Shown here one piece after another: positions 43,046 to 51,944 of a stretch of 64,000 nucleotides of DNA (its first letter is position 1; each line of letters starts with the position of its first letter). The stretch is from Chryseobacterium arachidis. GTDB lineage: Bacteria > Bacteroidota > Bacteroidia > Flavobacteriales > Weeksellaceae. Both the position numbers and the translations under genes were made by a program. Under the pieces are notes generated by a model. It was given only the letters and a program-made list of their open reading frames with translations. It did no database searches and had not been told where the DNA came from. Location of the stretch: assembly GCF_900129245.1 (NCBI RefSeq), contig NZ_FQUT01000007.1, positions 62,001-126,000 on the forward strand. The letters run 5' to 3'.

Positions 43046-43150
43046 GAAATTGCTAATGAATTAGGCTTTGAGCATCCTCAGTCGTTCAGTAAATTATTTA
43101 AAAGTAAAACTCAGCTTTCGCCTTTAGATTTCAGAAAATATTTCAATTAG
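43031..43150 (+). pseudogene. Orphan C-terminal fragment of an AraC regulator
   Basis: One frame reads LKVSEIANELGFEHPQSF, SKLFKSKTQLSPLDF, RKYFN and a stop: the second helix-turn-helix of an AraC protein complete to its natural end. Nothing upstream in the same frame continues it. It directly abuts the transposase remnant, so a regulator gene was probably cut by insertion and later deletion. Confidence 0.7.
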
Positions 43151-43234
43151 CAGTTATTTTATTAAGAATTATTTTACATCAATAGGATCGGAAAATTGAT
43201 TACATTTGAAGTCTTAATTTATATAAAACTAAAC

Positions 43235-44179
43235 ATGGAAAACAATCTGGTGCTGTCTAAATTTTGGACTAGAATTTTGGCAATGCTTATCGATTCTCTT
43301 ATTCTTGGAGTCTTCGGATTTTTACTCGGACTTATTTTCAATACCTTTTTTATTTCAATTGGTGAAACAGCAAAACTTATTGGCTGGGTAATTTCACTCA
43401 TTTATTTTTCGGTTTTAAATTCAAAAATAAATAAAGGACAAACATTCGGTAAAAAGATCATGAATATTCAGGTTGTTGATATTCAGGGAAATTTTATCAG
43501 CTTAAAAAATTCGTTCATCAGAGCCTTCATTCTTACGACTCCTTTCTTCCTAAACGGATTAAAAATAAAAGGTGTTTCAACATTTTCTCCTATTACGATT
43601 GTTCAGGGAATAATCATTTTTACGGTAGGACTGGGAATTATTATTTTCTATATTTTCAATAAACAAACGAGACAATCTGTTCATGATATTGCGGTAAAAA
43701 CATACGTAGTAAAAGAGCACAGAGAACGTGGAATGAATCTAGTACCGAAAGTAATAAAATTACCGTACTATATTACCGGAGCCATTTTTTTATGTGTTGT
43801 ATGTGGCTCATTTTACAACTATAACAGTAATTCGGAGCTTATGAAACTTCTTCCTGTATATGAAAAAATACAAGATCAGGACCATATTTCGAATGCCAGT
43901 ATTTCTATGAATTATTCTTTATTTGAGAATAAGGAAAACAGACGTTGTACATATATTGCCCGCATTTCAGTCAATGAAATTCCTACTGATACCAGTATTA
44001 ACAATCCTGAGCTTCAGAAAACCGCAAAAATCTTTATCGACAGTAATGTTTATAAATCTGATGATGACATTTTAAACATCATTGTTGTTTCAGGTTATGA
44101 CATTGGTATTGCTTCAAAATATCAGTCATTCAATTTTTACAAACCTATTTCGGAATGGAAGAAAGATTTCAATAAATAA
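43235..44179 (+). CDS. RDD family membrane protein with C-terminal extension
   Basis: From ATG at 43235 the protein has 314 residues. Residues 1-160 form the RDD domain: KFWTRILAMLIDSLILGVFG with its Arg and Asp, a second helix LIGWVISLIYFSVLN, the GQTFGKKIMNIQVVD loop, and two more helices. A fifth helix at about 180-198 leads to a soluble extension of about 115 residues (KLLPVYEKIQDQDHISNASI) with no known domain. RDD proteins are small transporters or exchangers of uncertain substrate. The earlier in-frame start at 43196 is rejected because it adds a non-family leader. Confidence 0.75.
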   Translation: MENNLVLSKFWTRILAMLIDSLILGVFGFLLGLIFNTFFISIGETAKLIGWVISLIYFSVLNSKINKGQTFGKKIMNIQVVDIQGNFISLKNSFIRAFILTTPFFLNGLKIKGVSTFSPITIVQGIIIFTVGLGIIIFYIFNKQTRQSVHDIAVKTYVVKEHRERGMNLVPKVIKLPYYITGAIFLCVVCGSFYNYNSNSELMKLLPVYEKIQDQDHISNASISMNYSLFENKENRRCTYIARISVNEIPTDTSINNPELQKTAKIFIDSNVYKSDDDILNIIVVSGYDIGIASKYQSFNFYKPISEWKKDFNK

Positions 44180-44239
44180 AAGTACCTTAAAAACACATCG
44201 GAATGGATGTGTTTTTATTTTAAATATATTTTTCAGAAA

Positions 44240-44995
44240 ATGATTACCAGAGCCTATATTCATGAATACGGAAATAATAAAATAGAACCTGAGCATTTAG
44301 ATGTAAAAAATGTTTTAGAATCAAGAGGAATTGGTTGTGAGCTATTTACCTTAAAAAAACTACAACGAAACCAACTTATCTTGAATAATGAAACTTTAGT
44401 GGTCGGTGATCATTCTGCAATCTCTCAGGTGTTGAAAAGACTAAATTTTAATTCATTTCCATCATGCTATCCTGAAAGTTTAAACAAATATTTACATAGA
44501 AATATAAGGGAAACAACTGTACGTAAGCTATTATTGGAAAATGATGGAAATACTTTAAATATTTTCGTTAAACCTAAATCAAGAACCAAGCTTTTCACAG
44601 GATTTGTTATTCAATCAAATTATGATTTATTCAAAATAGAAACATTAGCGAAGGACACAGAATTGTATTGTTCGGAAGTTATAGAATTCATTTCAGAATT
44701 TCGTGTTTTTGTAAATCAATCGGAAATTGTCGGGATTAAAAAATATGATGGTGATGAAAAAGTCACATTAAATATGAATATTATTGAAAACGCTATTCAT
44801 GATTTTGAAAATTCAACTGAAAAAACAAACGGCTACGGAATTGATTTTGGAGTTTTGAAAACCGGAGAAACAGCTCTTATAGAATGGAACGATGGTTTTG
44901 CACTGGGTTCTTATGGCTTGGATAAAGAAATTTATACCGATTTGATTTTGAGTAGGTGGGAGGAGATTTTAAAAACAAGTAATTTTAACGTATGA
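44240..44995 (+). CDS. ATP-grasp domain protein (R2K-like clade)
   Basis: From ATG at 44240 the protein is about 251 residues. The ATP-grasp pattern is visible late in the chain: FVKPKSRTKLFTGF (nucleotide-binding lysine), SEFRVFVNQSEIVGIKKYDG, and the metal site IEWNDGFALGSYGL. N-terminal motifs are VVGDHSAISQVLKRL and PSCYPESLNKYL. It resembles the ATP-grasp R2K clade (DUF4343-like), thought to ligate amino acids or peptides to proteins and found in phage- and conflict-related loci. The gene overlaps the next by 4 bases. Confidence 0.7.
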   Translation: MITRAYIHEYGNNKIEPEHLDVKNVLESRGIGCELFTLKKLQRNQLILNNETLVVGDHSAISQVLKRLNFNSFPSCYPESLNKYLHRNIRETTVRKLLLENDGNTLNIFVKPKSRTKLFTGFVIQSNYDLFKIETLAKDTELYCSEVIEFISEFRVFVNQSEIVGIKKYDGDEKVTLNMNIIENAIHDFENSTEKTNGYGIDFGVLKTGETALIEWNDGFALGSYGLDKEIYTDLILSRWEEILKTSNFNV

Positions 44996-45351
44996 AAGTC
45001 TTAAAAATAATATCGCTCCTTTCCTATTGCTTTATCCTGCTCATGGGAATGCTGATTCCGGTTCCTTTTATACTCTGGCTTATCGGTTCTCTACTTATTT
45101 TTGACAATTTTACAGATCAGTCCTTGGCTTTTTTGGGGCTCACCGGAATTGTTTTAACGATTATTCCTTGGAAAAACGGAGTCCTGAAATCTGTTGTCAG
45201 CTTTATTTTTATTATCTTGCCTGTTATTAATATATCGTTGAGAATCTCTTTTGAGGCAATTGATTATTTAGGATTTCTTATGCCCACAAGTATTTTTATT
45301 ATAAGTTATTTAGCATACCTCATTTTACAAATTAAAAAACTTTATTGTTAG
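44992..45351 (+). CDS. Four-helix membrane protein, unknown (119 aa)
   Basis: Four hydrophobic segments cover nearly the whole chain (about 4-38, 45-60, 64-85 and 92-114). ATGA overlap with the ATP-grasp gene indicates translational coupling. No family or charged functional motif is recognised. Confidence 0.6.
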   Translation: MKVLKIISLLSYCFILLMGMLIPVPFILWLIGSLLIFDNFTDQSLAFLGLTGIVLTIIPWKNGVLKSVVSFIFIILPVINISLRISFEAIDYLGFLMPTSIFIISYLAYLILQIKKLYC

Positions 45352-45530
45352 CCTGTCAGATTTTCTTTATAAAGCCTTATTAGGCTCAGTTTCCTTCAAC
45401 ATATCAATCAAATCGGAACAAACTAAAGAAAGAAAAAGCATACAGAAATTTATAATGGTTATCTAAAACAGAAGGATAAATTTATTCTGAAAATCTATTT
45501 TTTGTACTTTCGTTTTTAATAAAAAATATT

Positions 45531-48233
45531 GTGGTGAAAAAAAATCTATTTTTATTAATTATATTCTTCCATCAGTTTTTGTGCGCTCAGAATATTGATT
45601 CGTTGAAAAAACAATCACTCAAATATTACGAAATCGGCGATATACGAAATGCTCTATGTTTTTTGGAAAACTATCCTGACGACGAAAAAACAAAAAGTGA
45701 CATTTGGCAATATAAAACCCATCTGAAAAGTATTCTTGCTTATGATTTTACCCAAAAAGCAATTCTTAATCTTGATCACTGCATAGAAAGAGTAACCTTT
45801 GAGAAAGGTATAATTTCCACAATGGGAATTTACAGTGCTAATGAAAAAAGGTATATTATCCCTCCTATTTATGATAAAGTTGGTGCCTTAAGTCTTAAAA
45901 AAGATCTTATCCTGCTGAGAAAAAACGGAAAATCGGGGATTGCAGATATCAATGGAAAAATTCTTCTCCCTTTAGCATACCACAACATCGGGCAGCATAT
46001 GAGAGATTTTATCGGTGTGATAGGTTTAGATTTCAGGCACAGCCTTTATGATATTGATCTTAATTTATTGCTTAAAGATTATTTTGAATTCGTAGATTTA
46101 GACCATTCCGACAACTATTTTTTAGCCTATAAAACCAAAAGTGACGTTCGCCTTATTGAGAAAAAAACAATGAAAGTGCTTGCTCAGGGCAGTTCCATAG
46201 AGGCTGCTTTGCTCAGCAATTTTGAGGCGAGCCTTCAGGAAATATTTTTCAACAGAAGAGCATTCAATAAATTGAATATTCAACTTATTAAAGTTAAAAA
46301 TAATTCCTCCGTAAAACTTTATGCGCTATCTAATGAATCTGGTTTACAATATATTAATGAATTCGAAGAAGTTTATTTCGAGAACGGAAACATTGATAAG
46401 ATCATTAATAATTATGAATCTGCTAAAAATCCTTTAAGCCAATACAAAGAATCAAAACATTATATTCCTTTTAAAAGAAACGGAAAAATCGGCATCTATT
46501 GTGTTGATGACAACAGCATTTATAAGGAACCAATCTTAGAAGATATTGACGAATTCGGGAACGGAATCGCAAACGGAAAAAAAATAAATATTCTATTCGA
46601 TTATCCTGTTTCCCTTTTTAACTATGGTTCTACAATTGTACGAAATAATACTTTGATGTTCGAAAAAGAGGGAAAAATAGGCTTAATGAATTACAAAGCC
46701 CAACCCATCCTCGATGCCGAATATGATGAATTTTACAATTGGAATGGAAATAATGTTGATGACAAAAGAAACCTGCTGTTTCTAAGAAACGGCTATTCAT
46801 GGGGATTTCTTAACCTTAATGACAGGCTTATACAAAAGGCTGTTTACGATTTAATTCCGATGGGTGCGTATGAGGGAGATGTTTATTACACTTATAAAGA
46901 CCAACAGTATTTTAAACGAAATATTTTTGCGACAGATTCTATGGAAGTCTATAAGCAGGCGGAAAACTTCATTCAGGATGACAGAAAGAATTTTTACCAG
47001 GCTAATAAAGATACCGAAAAGAAAACTGAAATTAAAAAGAAGAAAACCGTCACAAGTTTTTTCAAAGATCTTGATATTAATATCATGGAATACGGAAGCA
47101 GATCAACCTATGCTCTCAAAAAATCACCTGCATACCCTTTAGAACTCTACAAATTTACAAAAACAGACGATAAATACGGAATGAAAATAAGCTATGAATC
47201 CAATGGCAAGGAAAACATCAAAGCTTCTTATCCTGCACTTTTTGACTCCATAAAATACTTAAAGGGAAATTATTTTCAAGCTACTTTAAATGGGAAAATG
47301 GGTTTGATTGATGAGAACTACCAATGCATTCTGAACTATGAATATGAAGATATTAAGGCTTATTATTTTGATTTTGTGGATGATCCTATTTTCAGAGTAA
47401 AAAAAGGCGGTAAGTATGGTTTGATGAATAAGAATTTCAACTACATTCTGCCTGCGGAGTATGAAGATATACAGGTTTACGACAACCAAACTTTAAGCGC
47501 AACACAGAATGGAAAGAATTATTACCTGCTAATCCAGAGCTTTACTTCTCCCAATTTATTCAATATATTTGAGCATACAGAAAGAAAGTATGCCCTTAAA
47601 CAATATCATCCAAAACTAGGCATTAATATTTTCAGTTACGTAGAAAATGGGAAAACGGGATTGGTAGATTATCATGAAAAAGAATTGCTGGCTCCAGTTT
47701 ATGAAGATGCCCTTTTTGTGACGACTTCCAATAATAAACACTACTCTATCGTAAAAAATAATAATCAGTATTATTTCTCTGATCAGGACGGAAAAATTCT
47801 TGTATCTGAACCAATCTCGATTGATAAACGATTTTTATATCCGGAATTATTCAATGTATATTATCCGTCCGGAATTTTTGAAAAAGCTGTTATTTTAAAA
47901 TCAGCCAAGACCCAAAAGATGGGGTTATACGATTTTGAACTTGGTAAAATGATCATTCCTTTCAAATATGATGATCTTGAAAAAACCAACTCCCGAAGCT
48001 ATAAAAATGAATTTGCCAGCGCAACGATCTATGAAGGAAAAGACGAAGATGAAAGAAGAGATTACATCGGTACTATTCTGGATATTCGTTCAGGGAAAAC
48101 TATTTTCGGTCCGACAAAAGGGAGGATTAATTTCGCCAACGACATTTATTTCAGTGTAAATGGAGGAATTTATACTATGGATGGTAAAATAGTTGCAGGA
48201 CAATCTGACCCCGGAGTTAAGGAGTATTATTAA
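45531..48233 (+). CDS. Large secreted WG-repeat protein
   Basis: The 900-residue protein starts at GTG 45531 (or the next GTG) and has a signal peptide ending HQFLCAQ. The mature part contains many WG-type (KWG) beta repeats of about 35-60 residues: RKNGKSGIADINGKILLPLAY, FKRNGKIGIYCVDDNSI, KEGKIGLMNYKAQPIL, LNGKMGLIDENYQCILNYEY, KKGGKYGLMNKNFNYILPAEY, VENGKTGLVDYHEKELLAPVY. WG repeats form propeller-like or solenoid binding surfaces; the ligand is unknown. It is a single gene with no partner on the same transcript. Confidence 0.8.
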   Translation: MVKKNLFLLIIFFHQFLCAQNIDSLKKQSLKYYEIGDIRNALCFLENYPDDEKTKSDIWQYKTHLKSILAYDFTQKAILNLDHCIERVTFEKGIISTMGIYSANEKRYIIPPIYDKVGALSLKKDLILLRKNGKSGIADINGKILLPLAYHNIGQHMRDFIGVIGLDFRHSLYDIDLNLLLKDYFEFVDLDHSDNYFLAYKTKSDVRLIEKKTMKVLAQGSSIEAALLSNFEASLQEIFFNRRAFNKLNIQLIKVKNNSSVKLYALSNESGLQYINEFEEVYFENGNIDKIINNYESAKNPLSQYKESKHYIPFKRNGKIGIYCVDDNSIYKEPILEDIDEFGNGIANGKKINILFDYPVSLFNYGSTIVRNNTLMFEKEGKIGLMNYKAQPILDAEYDEFYNWNGNNVDDKRNLLFLRNGYSWGFLNLNDRLIQKAVYDLIPMGAYEGDVYYTYKDQQYFKRNIFATDSMEVYKQAENFIQDDRKNFYQANKDTEKKTEIKKKKTVTSFFKDLDINIMEYGSRSTYALKKSPAYPLELYKFTKTDDKYGMKISYESNGKENIKASYPALFDSIKYLKGNYFQATLNGKMGLIDENYQCILNYEYEDIKAYYFDFVDDPIFRVKKGGKYGLMNKNFNYILPAEYEDIQVYDNQTLSATQNGKNYYLLIQSFTSPNLFNIFEHTERKYALKQYHPKLGINIFSYVENGKTGLVDYHEKELLAPVYEDALFVTTSNNKHYSIVKNNNQYYFSDQDGKILVSEPISIDKRFLYPELFNVYYPSGIFEKAVILKSAKTQKMGLYDFELGKMIIPFKYDDLEKTNSRSYKNEFASATIYEGKDEDERRDYIGTILDIRSGKTIFGPTKGRINFANDIYFSVNGGIYTMDGKIVAGQSDPGVKEYY

Positions 48234-48377
48234 TTACAAAACTCTACAAAAAGTCGCAAAAACACCTGTAATCATTTTAAAACCAGCTGAATCCCCGTTT
48301 GATAACTCCCTCCAACCACCTCTACAACCGTCAGCAAACCCTTCATAAACGGTCTGCAGCCCGTTTGATAAGTACAT
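48234..48377 (-). other. Possible 47-codon ORF over a GC-richer degenerate repeat
   Basis: ATG at 48377 runs 47 codons to TAA at 48234. On this strand GGG-CTG/TTT blocks recur about every 21 bases and TTATCAAACGGG occurs twice. The peptide is Gly-rich (YLSNGLQTVYEGFADG, GWRELSNGDSAGF). Base composition differs from the surrounding AT-rich DNA. It may be a decayed repeat gene or an imported fragment; expression is doubtful. Apart from this, the G10 tract and the palindrome, the 48234-48576 gap holds nothing. Confidence 0.3.
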
Positions 48378-48417
48378 GCAGCCCCTTGAAGAGAGGGATT
48401 TACCCTCCGGAAAAAAA

Positions 48418-48427
48418 GGGGGGGGGG
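48418..48427. repeat. G10 homopolymer tract
   Basis: Seven A are followed by ten G in an otherwise AT-rich intergenic region, about 150 bases upstream of a lipoprotein gene. Tracts of this length are prone to slippage and can vary promoter spacing. Confidence 0.7.
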
Positions 48428-48509
48428 ATTAAGACTTCAGAAGAGGCCATCACTGCTTGAAAAACGGAAAAATATTCGAAAATGTTGTTAAGATTGAATA
48501 GAGGTTTCA

Positions 48510-48527
48510 ATTACGGTTTACCGTAAT
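48510..48527. promoter_or_regulatory. Palindrome upstream of the lipoprotein cluster
   Basis: ATTACGGT and ACCGTAAT flank a TT spacer: a perfect 8+8 inverted repeat 50 bases before the lipoprotein start at 48577. It fits a dimeric regulator site; no regulator is identified. Confidence 0.5.
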
Positions 48528-48576
48528 GATAAAGCTACAGGTTTCTTTAGCTTTGGAATATTACAAACTATTCATC

Positions 48577-49116
48577 ATGAACATAAAACTTTCTCTTATT
48601 TCCTGTGCAGCTTTTGCAATTTTTTTGAGTTGCAGTAATGGTAACGATAAAAAAGAAGAATCTATAAAAAATACAGACATTGACAGCATTACAATTCTGG
48701 ATTTAGAAGAAACAAACCGTACTATTGAATCTCCAACAGATTCAGAACCCGCCTATAATAATAGTATTATTAAATTGATTGACAGTAAGCAAGAAATAAG
48801 GGAGCTTGATGGAAATTTTAACCAAATGACTCTTTTTGAGGTTGATAAGGGTATTAATTTAGATCAGTTAAAAGAATATTGCTCAACAGTAAAACCAAAT
48901 TATTCTAATGGATATTTCCAAATTTTAGTTTTCTTTAAACAGCCAGGTAGCGCAAGATTTCCCAATAATCCACTTACCGGATTATTTAAGGAAGAAAGTG
49001 ATTTGAAAAATATAAAAGCTGTTTATACAATTAATAATATCAACGGATATAGTAAACTTGATTATTACGAAAAAAATGAGTGGGAAAGTTTAGCACAAAC
49101 AATTAACATCAATTGA
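48577..49116 (+). CDS. Small lipoprotein, unknown (179 aa)
   Basis: ATG at 48577 is chosen because it gives a normal lipobox (AIFLSCSNGN, Cys19); the longer frame from 48526 would bury the signal and cover the palindrome. After an acidic linker (DLEETNRTIESPTDSEP) comes a small domain with FNQMTLFEVDKGINLDQLKE and YFQILVFFKQPGSARFP. No family is recognised. It is first in a run of four closely spaced small genes. Confidence 0.65.
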   Translation: MNIKLSLISCAAFAIFLSCSNGNDKKEESIKNTDIDSITILDLEETNRTIESPTDSEPAYNNSIIKLIDSKQEIRELDGNFNQMTLFEVDKGINLDQLKEYCSTVKPNYSNGYFQILVFFKQPGSARFPNNPLTGLFKEESDLKNIKAVYTINNINGYSKLDYYEKNEWESLAQTININ

Positions 49117-49117
49117 T

Positions 49118-49462
49118 ATGAAAAAAATTGTATACTTAATTCCTTTAATACTGTTTTCAATTTCGTGCAGTCAAAAAAATGATCCAGAATTGGAGTGGAT
49201 GAAAAATGGAACATTACATAAAAAAACAATTACAGAGTGGAAAACTGCATCAGACGAAAATAAACTTGCTACGTGCGCAGATTTTATGGCTAATATAAAG
49301 GACGCAGATCATCAAAAATATACATCGCTCAATGAAATGAAAGTTGATGCAATTAATTTAAAAGCATGCATTGATGAAGGAACGCACAATAATAATTATG
49401 CTGACAATATGCAAATATCAGAGATAGCGGCATTATGTTATATATTAATGAAATCTCAATAA
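49118..49462 (+). CDS. Small lipoprotein, unknown (114 aa)
   Basis: The lipobox is LFSISCSQ (Cys17). The short mature chain holds LATCADFMANIKDADH and LKACIDEGTHNNN, with Cys53 and Cys93 available for a disulfide. It starts 1 base after the previous stop, so it is cotranscribed. No family is recognised. Confidence 0.65.
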   Translation: MKKIVYLIPLILFSISCSQKNDPELEWMKNGTLHKKTITEWKTASDENKLATCADFMANIKDADHQKYTSLNEMKVDAINLKACIDEGTHNNNYADNMQISEIAALCYILMKSQ

Positions 49463-49470
49463 TATTGATC

Positions 49471-49581
49471 ATGATAGTACTACTTGAACAAGCTCGCACA
49501 CCAACGTGGGCAACAGCTTTATTTACAGTAATTGCAATGATAATTATTTTAATAATTAAAAATGCTTTAAGAAAAAAATAA
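49471..49581 (+). CDS. Possible tiny membrane protein (36 aa)
   Basis: ATG at 49471, 8 bases after the previous stop, opens 36 codons ending TAA at 49581. A single helix (WATALFTVIAMIIILII) is followed by KNALRKK, a positive-inside tail. The size, spacing and topology fit a real small membrane protein within the lipoprotein operon, but support is limited to these features. Confidence 0.45.
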   Translation: MIVLLEQARTPTWATALFTVIAMIIILIIKNALRKK

Positions 49582-49610
49582 AACAATTATTAAATCCAAA
49601 AACTAAGAAT

Positions 49611-50216
49611 ATGACCATTAAGAAATTTTTCGCAATCATCGCTTTATACGCATTATTTAATTGTACTGATAATAAAAAATCAATTCCAACCACAAATAAA
49701 AATATAATTAATACAGATCGTTTACAACAGACCGAACCCAAACCAATAGATGCTAAATCTGAAGTTCAGACAAATCTTGAACAATTAAAAACAGAAGCAT
49801 CCAGATTAAGTGGAGGAGGCTCAATTAAAACAGTTGAATTAGAAAATGGAAAAGCTGTCATTACTTATGTTAAAAGTTACAAAGAATATAAAGATCTAAA
49901 TCCTCAGTCTGGCTTGACGAAAAATGATTTAAAATCATATTGGTCAACTGGTAATGCTATTCAAAAAATGCTTGTTGGTAGTCCTGCAAGATTAATGAAA
50001 AAACTTGACTTTATTAATGAAGTAAAAATAATATTACCATTCGAAAATAAGGTTTATCAAATTGATATTACGAAATCTGAATTAGAAAAATTTGTCGGTA
50101 AAAGTATATCAGAAATTGAAAATGATTGGGTAAAAAGTTTTGCTGATCCTTATATTTATGATAAAAAAGGACGAGAAAAATTCTTAAAACAATTCGGAAC
50201 AATAAAAAATAATTAA
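49611..50216 (+). CDS. Lipoprotein, unknown (201 aa)
   Basis: The lipobox is YALFNCTD (Cys18). A disordered Asn/Thr-rich linker is followed by a domain with LKTEASRLSGGGSIKTVELE, AVITYVKSYKEYKD and, near the end, FVGKSISEIENDWVKSFADP. No family is recognised. It ends the four-gene run before a strong terminator. Confidence 0.65.
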   Translation: MTIKKFFAIIALYALFNCTDNKKSIPTTNKNIINTDRLQQTEPKPIDAKSEVQTNLEQLKTEASRLSGGGSIKTVELENGKAVITYVKSYKEYKDLNPQSGLTKNDLKSYWSTGNAIQKMLVGSPARLMKKLDFINEVKIILPFENKVYQIDITKSELEKFVGKSISEIENDWVKSFADPYIYDKKGREKFLKQFGTIKNN

Positions 50217-50223
50217 AACTAAA

Positions 50224-50250
50224 AAATCCGCGCCCTTCGGGCGCGGATTT
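50224..50250. terminator. Bidirectional terminator before mdh
   Basis: AAATCCGCGCCC pairs perfectly with GGGCGCGGATTT around a TTC loop, with A-rich DNA before and T-rich after. It lies between the convergent lipoprotein and mdh genes and has the same loop as the terminator at 9697. Confidence 0.88.
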
Positions 50251-50272
50251 CATTTATATAAAGTTTAAAATA

Positions 50273-51199
50273 TTAAAACTTCAAATCTCCATTTACCTCT
50301 CTCACTGCATTAGCAGCTTCAGCAAATTTCAATTGCTCTTCAGCAGTAAGCGTTACGTTTACGATTTTCTCTACACCGTTTTTCCCGATAATTGCAGGAA
50401 CACCAAGGCAGATATCGTTTTGTCCGTACTCACCTTCAAGCATTAATGAACAAGGGATCATTTTCTTTTGGTCGCAAGCAATCGCCTGAACCATTACAGA
50501 AACAGCTGCACCTGGAGCATACCAAGCAGAAGTTCCTAATAATTTTGTAAGTGTTGCACCACCTACTTTAGTTTCTTCGATTACATATTTTTGTTGCTCA
50601 GCATCTAAGAATTCAGTTACAGGAACCCCGTTTCTTGTCGCTTTGCTCAATAGAGGAAGCATCCCGGTATCACTGTGAGCAGCGATTACCATACCGTCTA
50701 CGTCAGAAATTGGAGCTTCTAAAGCTTCAGCCAATCTGTACTTGAATCTTGCAGAATCCAAAGCACCACCCATTCCGATGATTTTATGCTTAGGAAGACC
50801 TGACGTTTTGTGTACAAGGTAAGCCATAGTATCCATTGGGTTAGAAACCACGATGATGATTACTTCTGGAGAGTTTTTTACTAAGTTTTCAGTAACTTCT
50901 TTTACGATTCCAGCGTTGATACCGATTAATTCCTCTCTTGTCATTCCAGGTTTTCTAGGAATTCCTGAAGTGATAACAGCAACGTGAGAACCTGCAGTTT
51001 TGCTATAATCTCCTGTTGTTCCGGTAATTTTTGTATCGAATCCGTTAAGAGATGCAGTTTGCATCAAATCCATCGCCTTACCTTCTGCGAAACCTTCTTT
51101 AATGTCTACTAAAACCACTTCTGAACAGAAGTTTTTCATAGCGATGTACTCTGCACAGCTTGCCCCTACAGCGCCTGCACCTACTACAGTTACTTTCAT
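50273..51199 (-). CDS. mdh: Malate dehydrogenase (LDH-like type)
   Basis: This 308-residue TCA-cycle enzyme oxidises malate with NAD+. The NAD fold starts VTVVGAGAVGASCAEY, with the acidic residue VLVDIKEG. Substrate arginines lie in GIPRKPGMTR and in GMGGALDSARFKYRLA, and the catalytic His in AAHSDTGMLPLLS. The length and GIPRKPGM loop place it with the LDH-like malate dehydrogenases of Bacteroidota. It is a single gene with its own terminator. Confidence 0.94.
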   Translation of the reverse strand: MKVTVVGAGAVGASCAEYIAMKNFCSEVVLVDIKEGFAEGKAMDLMQTASLNGFDTKITGTTGDYSKTAGSHVAVITSGIPRKPGMTREELIGINAGIVKEVTENLVKNSPEVIIIVVSNPMDTMAYLVHKTSGLPKHKIIGMGGALDSARFKYRLAEALEAPISDVDGMVIAAHSDTGMLPLLSKATRNGVPVTEFLDAEQQKYVIEETKVGGATLTKLLGTSAWYAPGAAVSVMVQAIACDQKKMIPCSLMLEGEYGQNDICLGVPAIIGKNGVEKIVNVTLTAEEQLKFAEAANAVREVNGDLKF

Positions 51200-51364
51200 A
51201 ATGTATACTTTTTTATTGTTTATTTTAATTTGTCGTGATGATCCCTTGCGGTTTCACTTTGATTTATTTTTAAAATGAATGAGTTCAAAATTGAAAACTC
51301 CCAAATTTAAGAATTCCTGAAAAATTGAGCAATCTTTCAGGAATTTAATTGTATATGATATAAA

Positions 51365-51916
51365 TTAGTTTACGTTTAATAAGAACGTGTAAAGTTTCTT
51401 AGCACCGGATAAAACCTCATCGTAGCTTTCTTCTTTTACTTCTGTGTCCAATACCTCCTTAAAGTTTTTCCACATCGACCCTGTATTTTCCTGATAGCAT
51501 CCGAAGAAATTAAATGTTACCTCACCAAAACCCTCTGTTTTAGACAGCTGCTTGGCAATTACATTTCCTCCCAAAGTAGAACCTTCGATCACATACATTG
51601 CGCCCAACGCTTCGTTTTCATTAGCGAACTCAATATAGTGGGAAGCCGTTCTGTTTTTCAGAGAAAGGCTTTCAAGGTCTTTTTCAATTAGAGGAAGCTT
51701 TTTTCTTTCGCTCAGCTGAAGTTTTTCAGAAAACTTATCCGAAAGGCTATTGAAGATTTTATCTTCAGAGTGAAGAAGCATCAGGTAATTGGTACCAATG
51801 ATTTTTTTATAATCTTCTAAAGTAAAAGTCTTGTTGAAAATTTTTTCAGAATTAAATAGTTTTTCAGCTGCATCGTGAAATTCTGAAGTGTTTTGTTTAA
51901 GATATTCGGATACCAT
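51365..51916 (-). CDS. bphO: Heme oxygenase supplying biliverdin to the phytochrome
   Basis: The 183-residue protein has the heme oxygenase fold: the proximal His in SEFHDAAEKLF (His14) and the distal helix GAMYVIEGSTLGGNVIAKQL, with the glycines that kink over heme. It opens heme to biliverdin IX alpha. It lies 28 bases downstream of the bacteriophytochrome gene on the same strand, the classic bphP-bphO arrangement. Confidence 0.92.
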   Translation of the reverse strand: MVSEYLKQNTSEFHDAAEKLFNSEKIFNKTFTLEDYKKIIGTNYLMLLHSEDKIFNSLSDKFSEKLQLSERKKLPLIEKDLESLSLKNRTASHYIEFANENEALGAMYVIEGSTLGGNVIAKQLSKTEGFGEVTFNFFGCYQENTGSMWKNFKEVLDTEVKEESYDEVLSGAKKLYTFLLNVN

Positions 51917-51944
51917 GAATAAGTTTTAAAAAAGTTTCCCAAAT

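Noticed and set aside
46864..47142. 92-codon plus-strand frame rich in Arg and Lys inside the WG-repeat gene
   Set aside because: It is a +1 shadow of clear WG repeats and has no independent support.
48361..48430. Possible CRISPR-like or tandem repeat near the G10 tract
   Set aside because: Repeat units are degenerate with no regular unique spacers, and no cas genes are present in the window.
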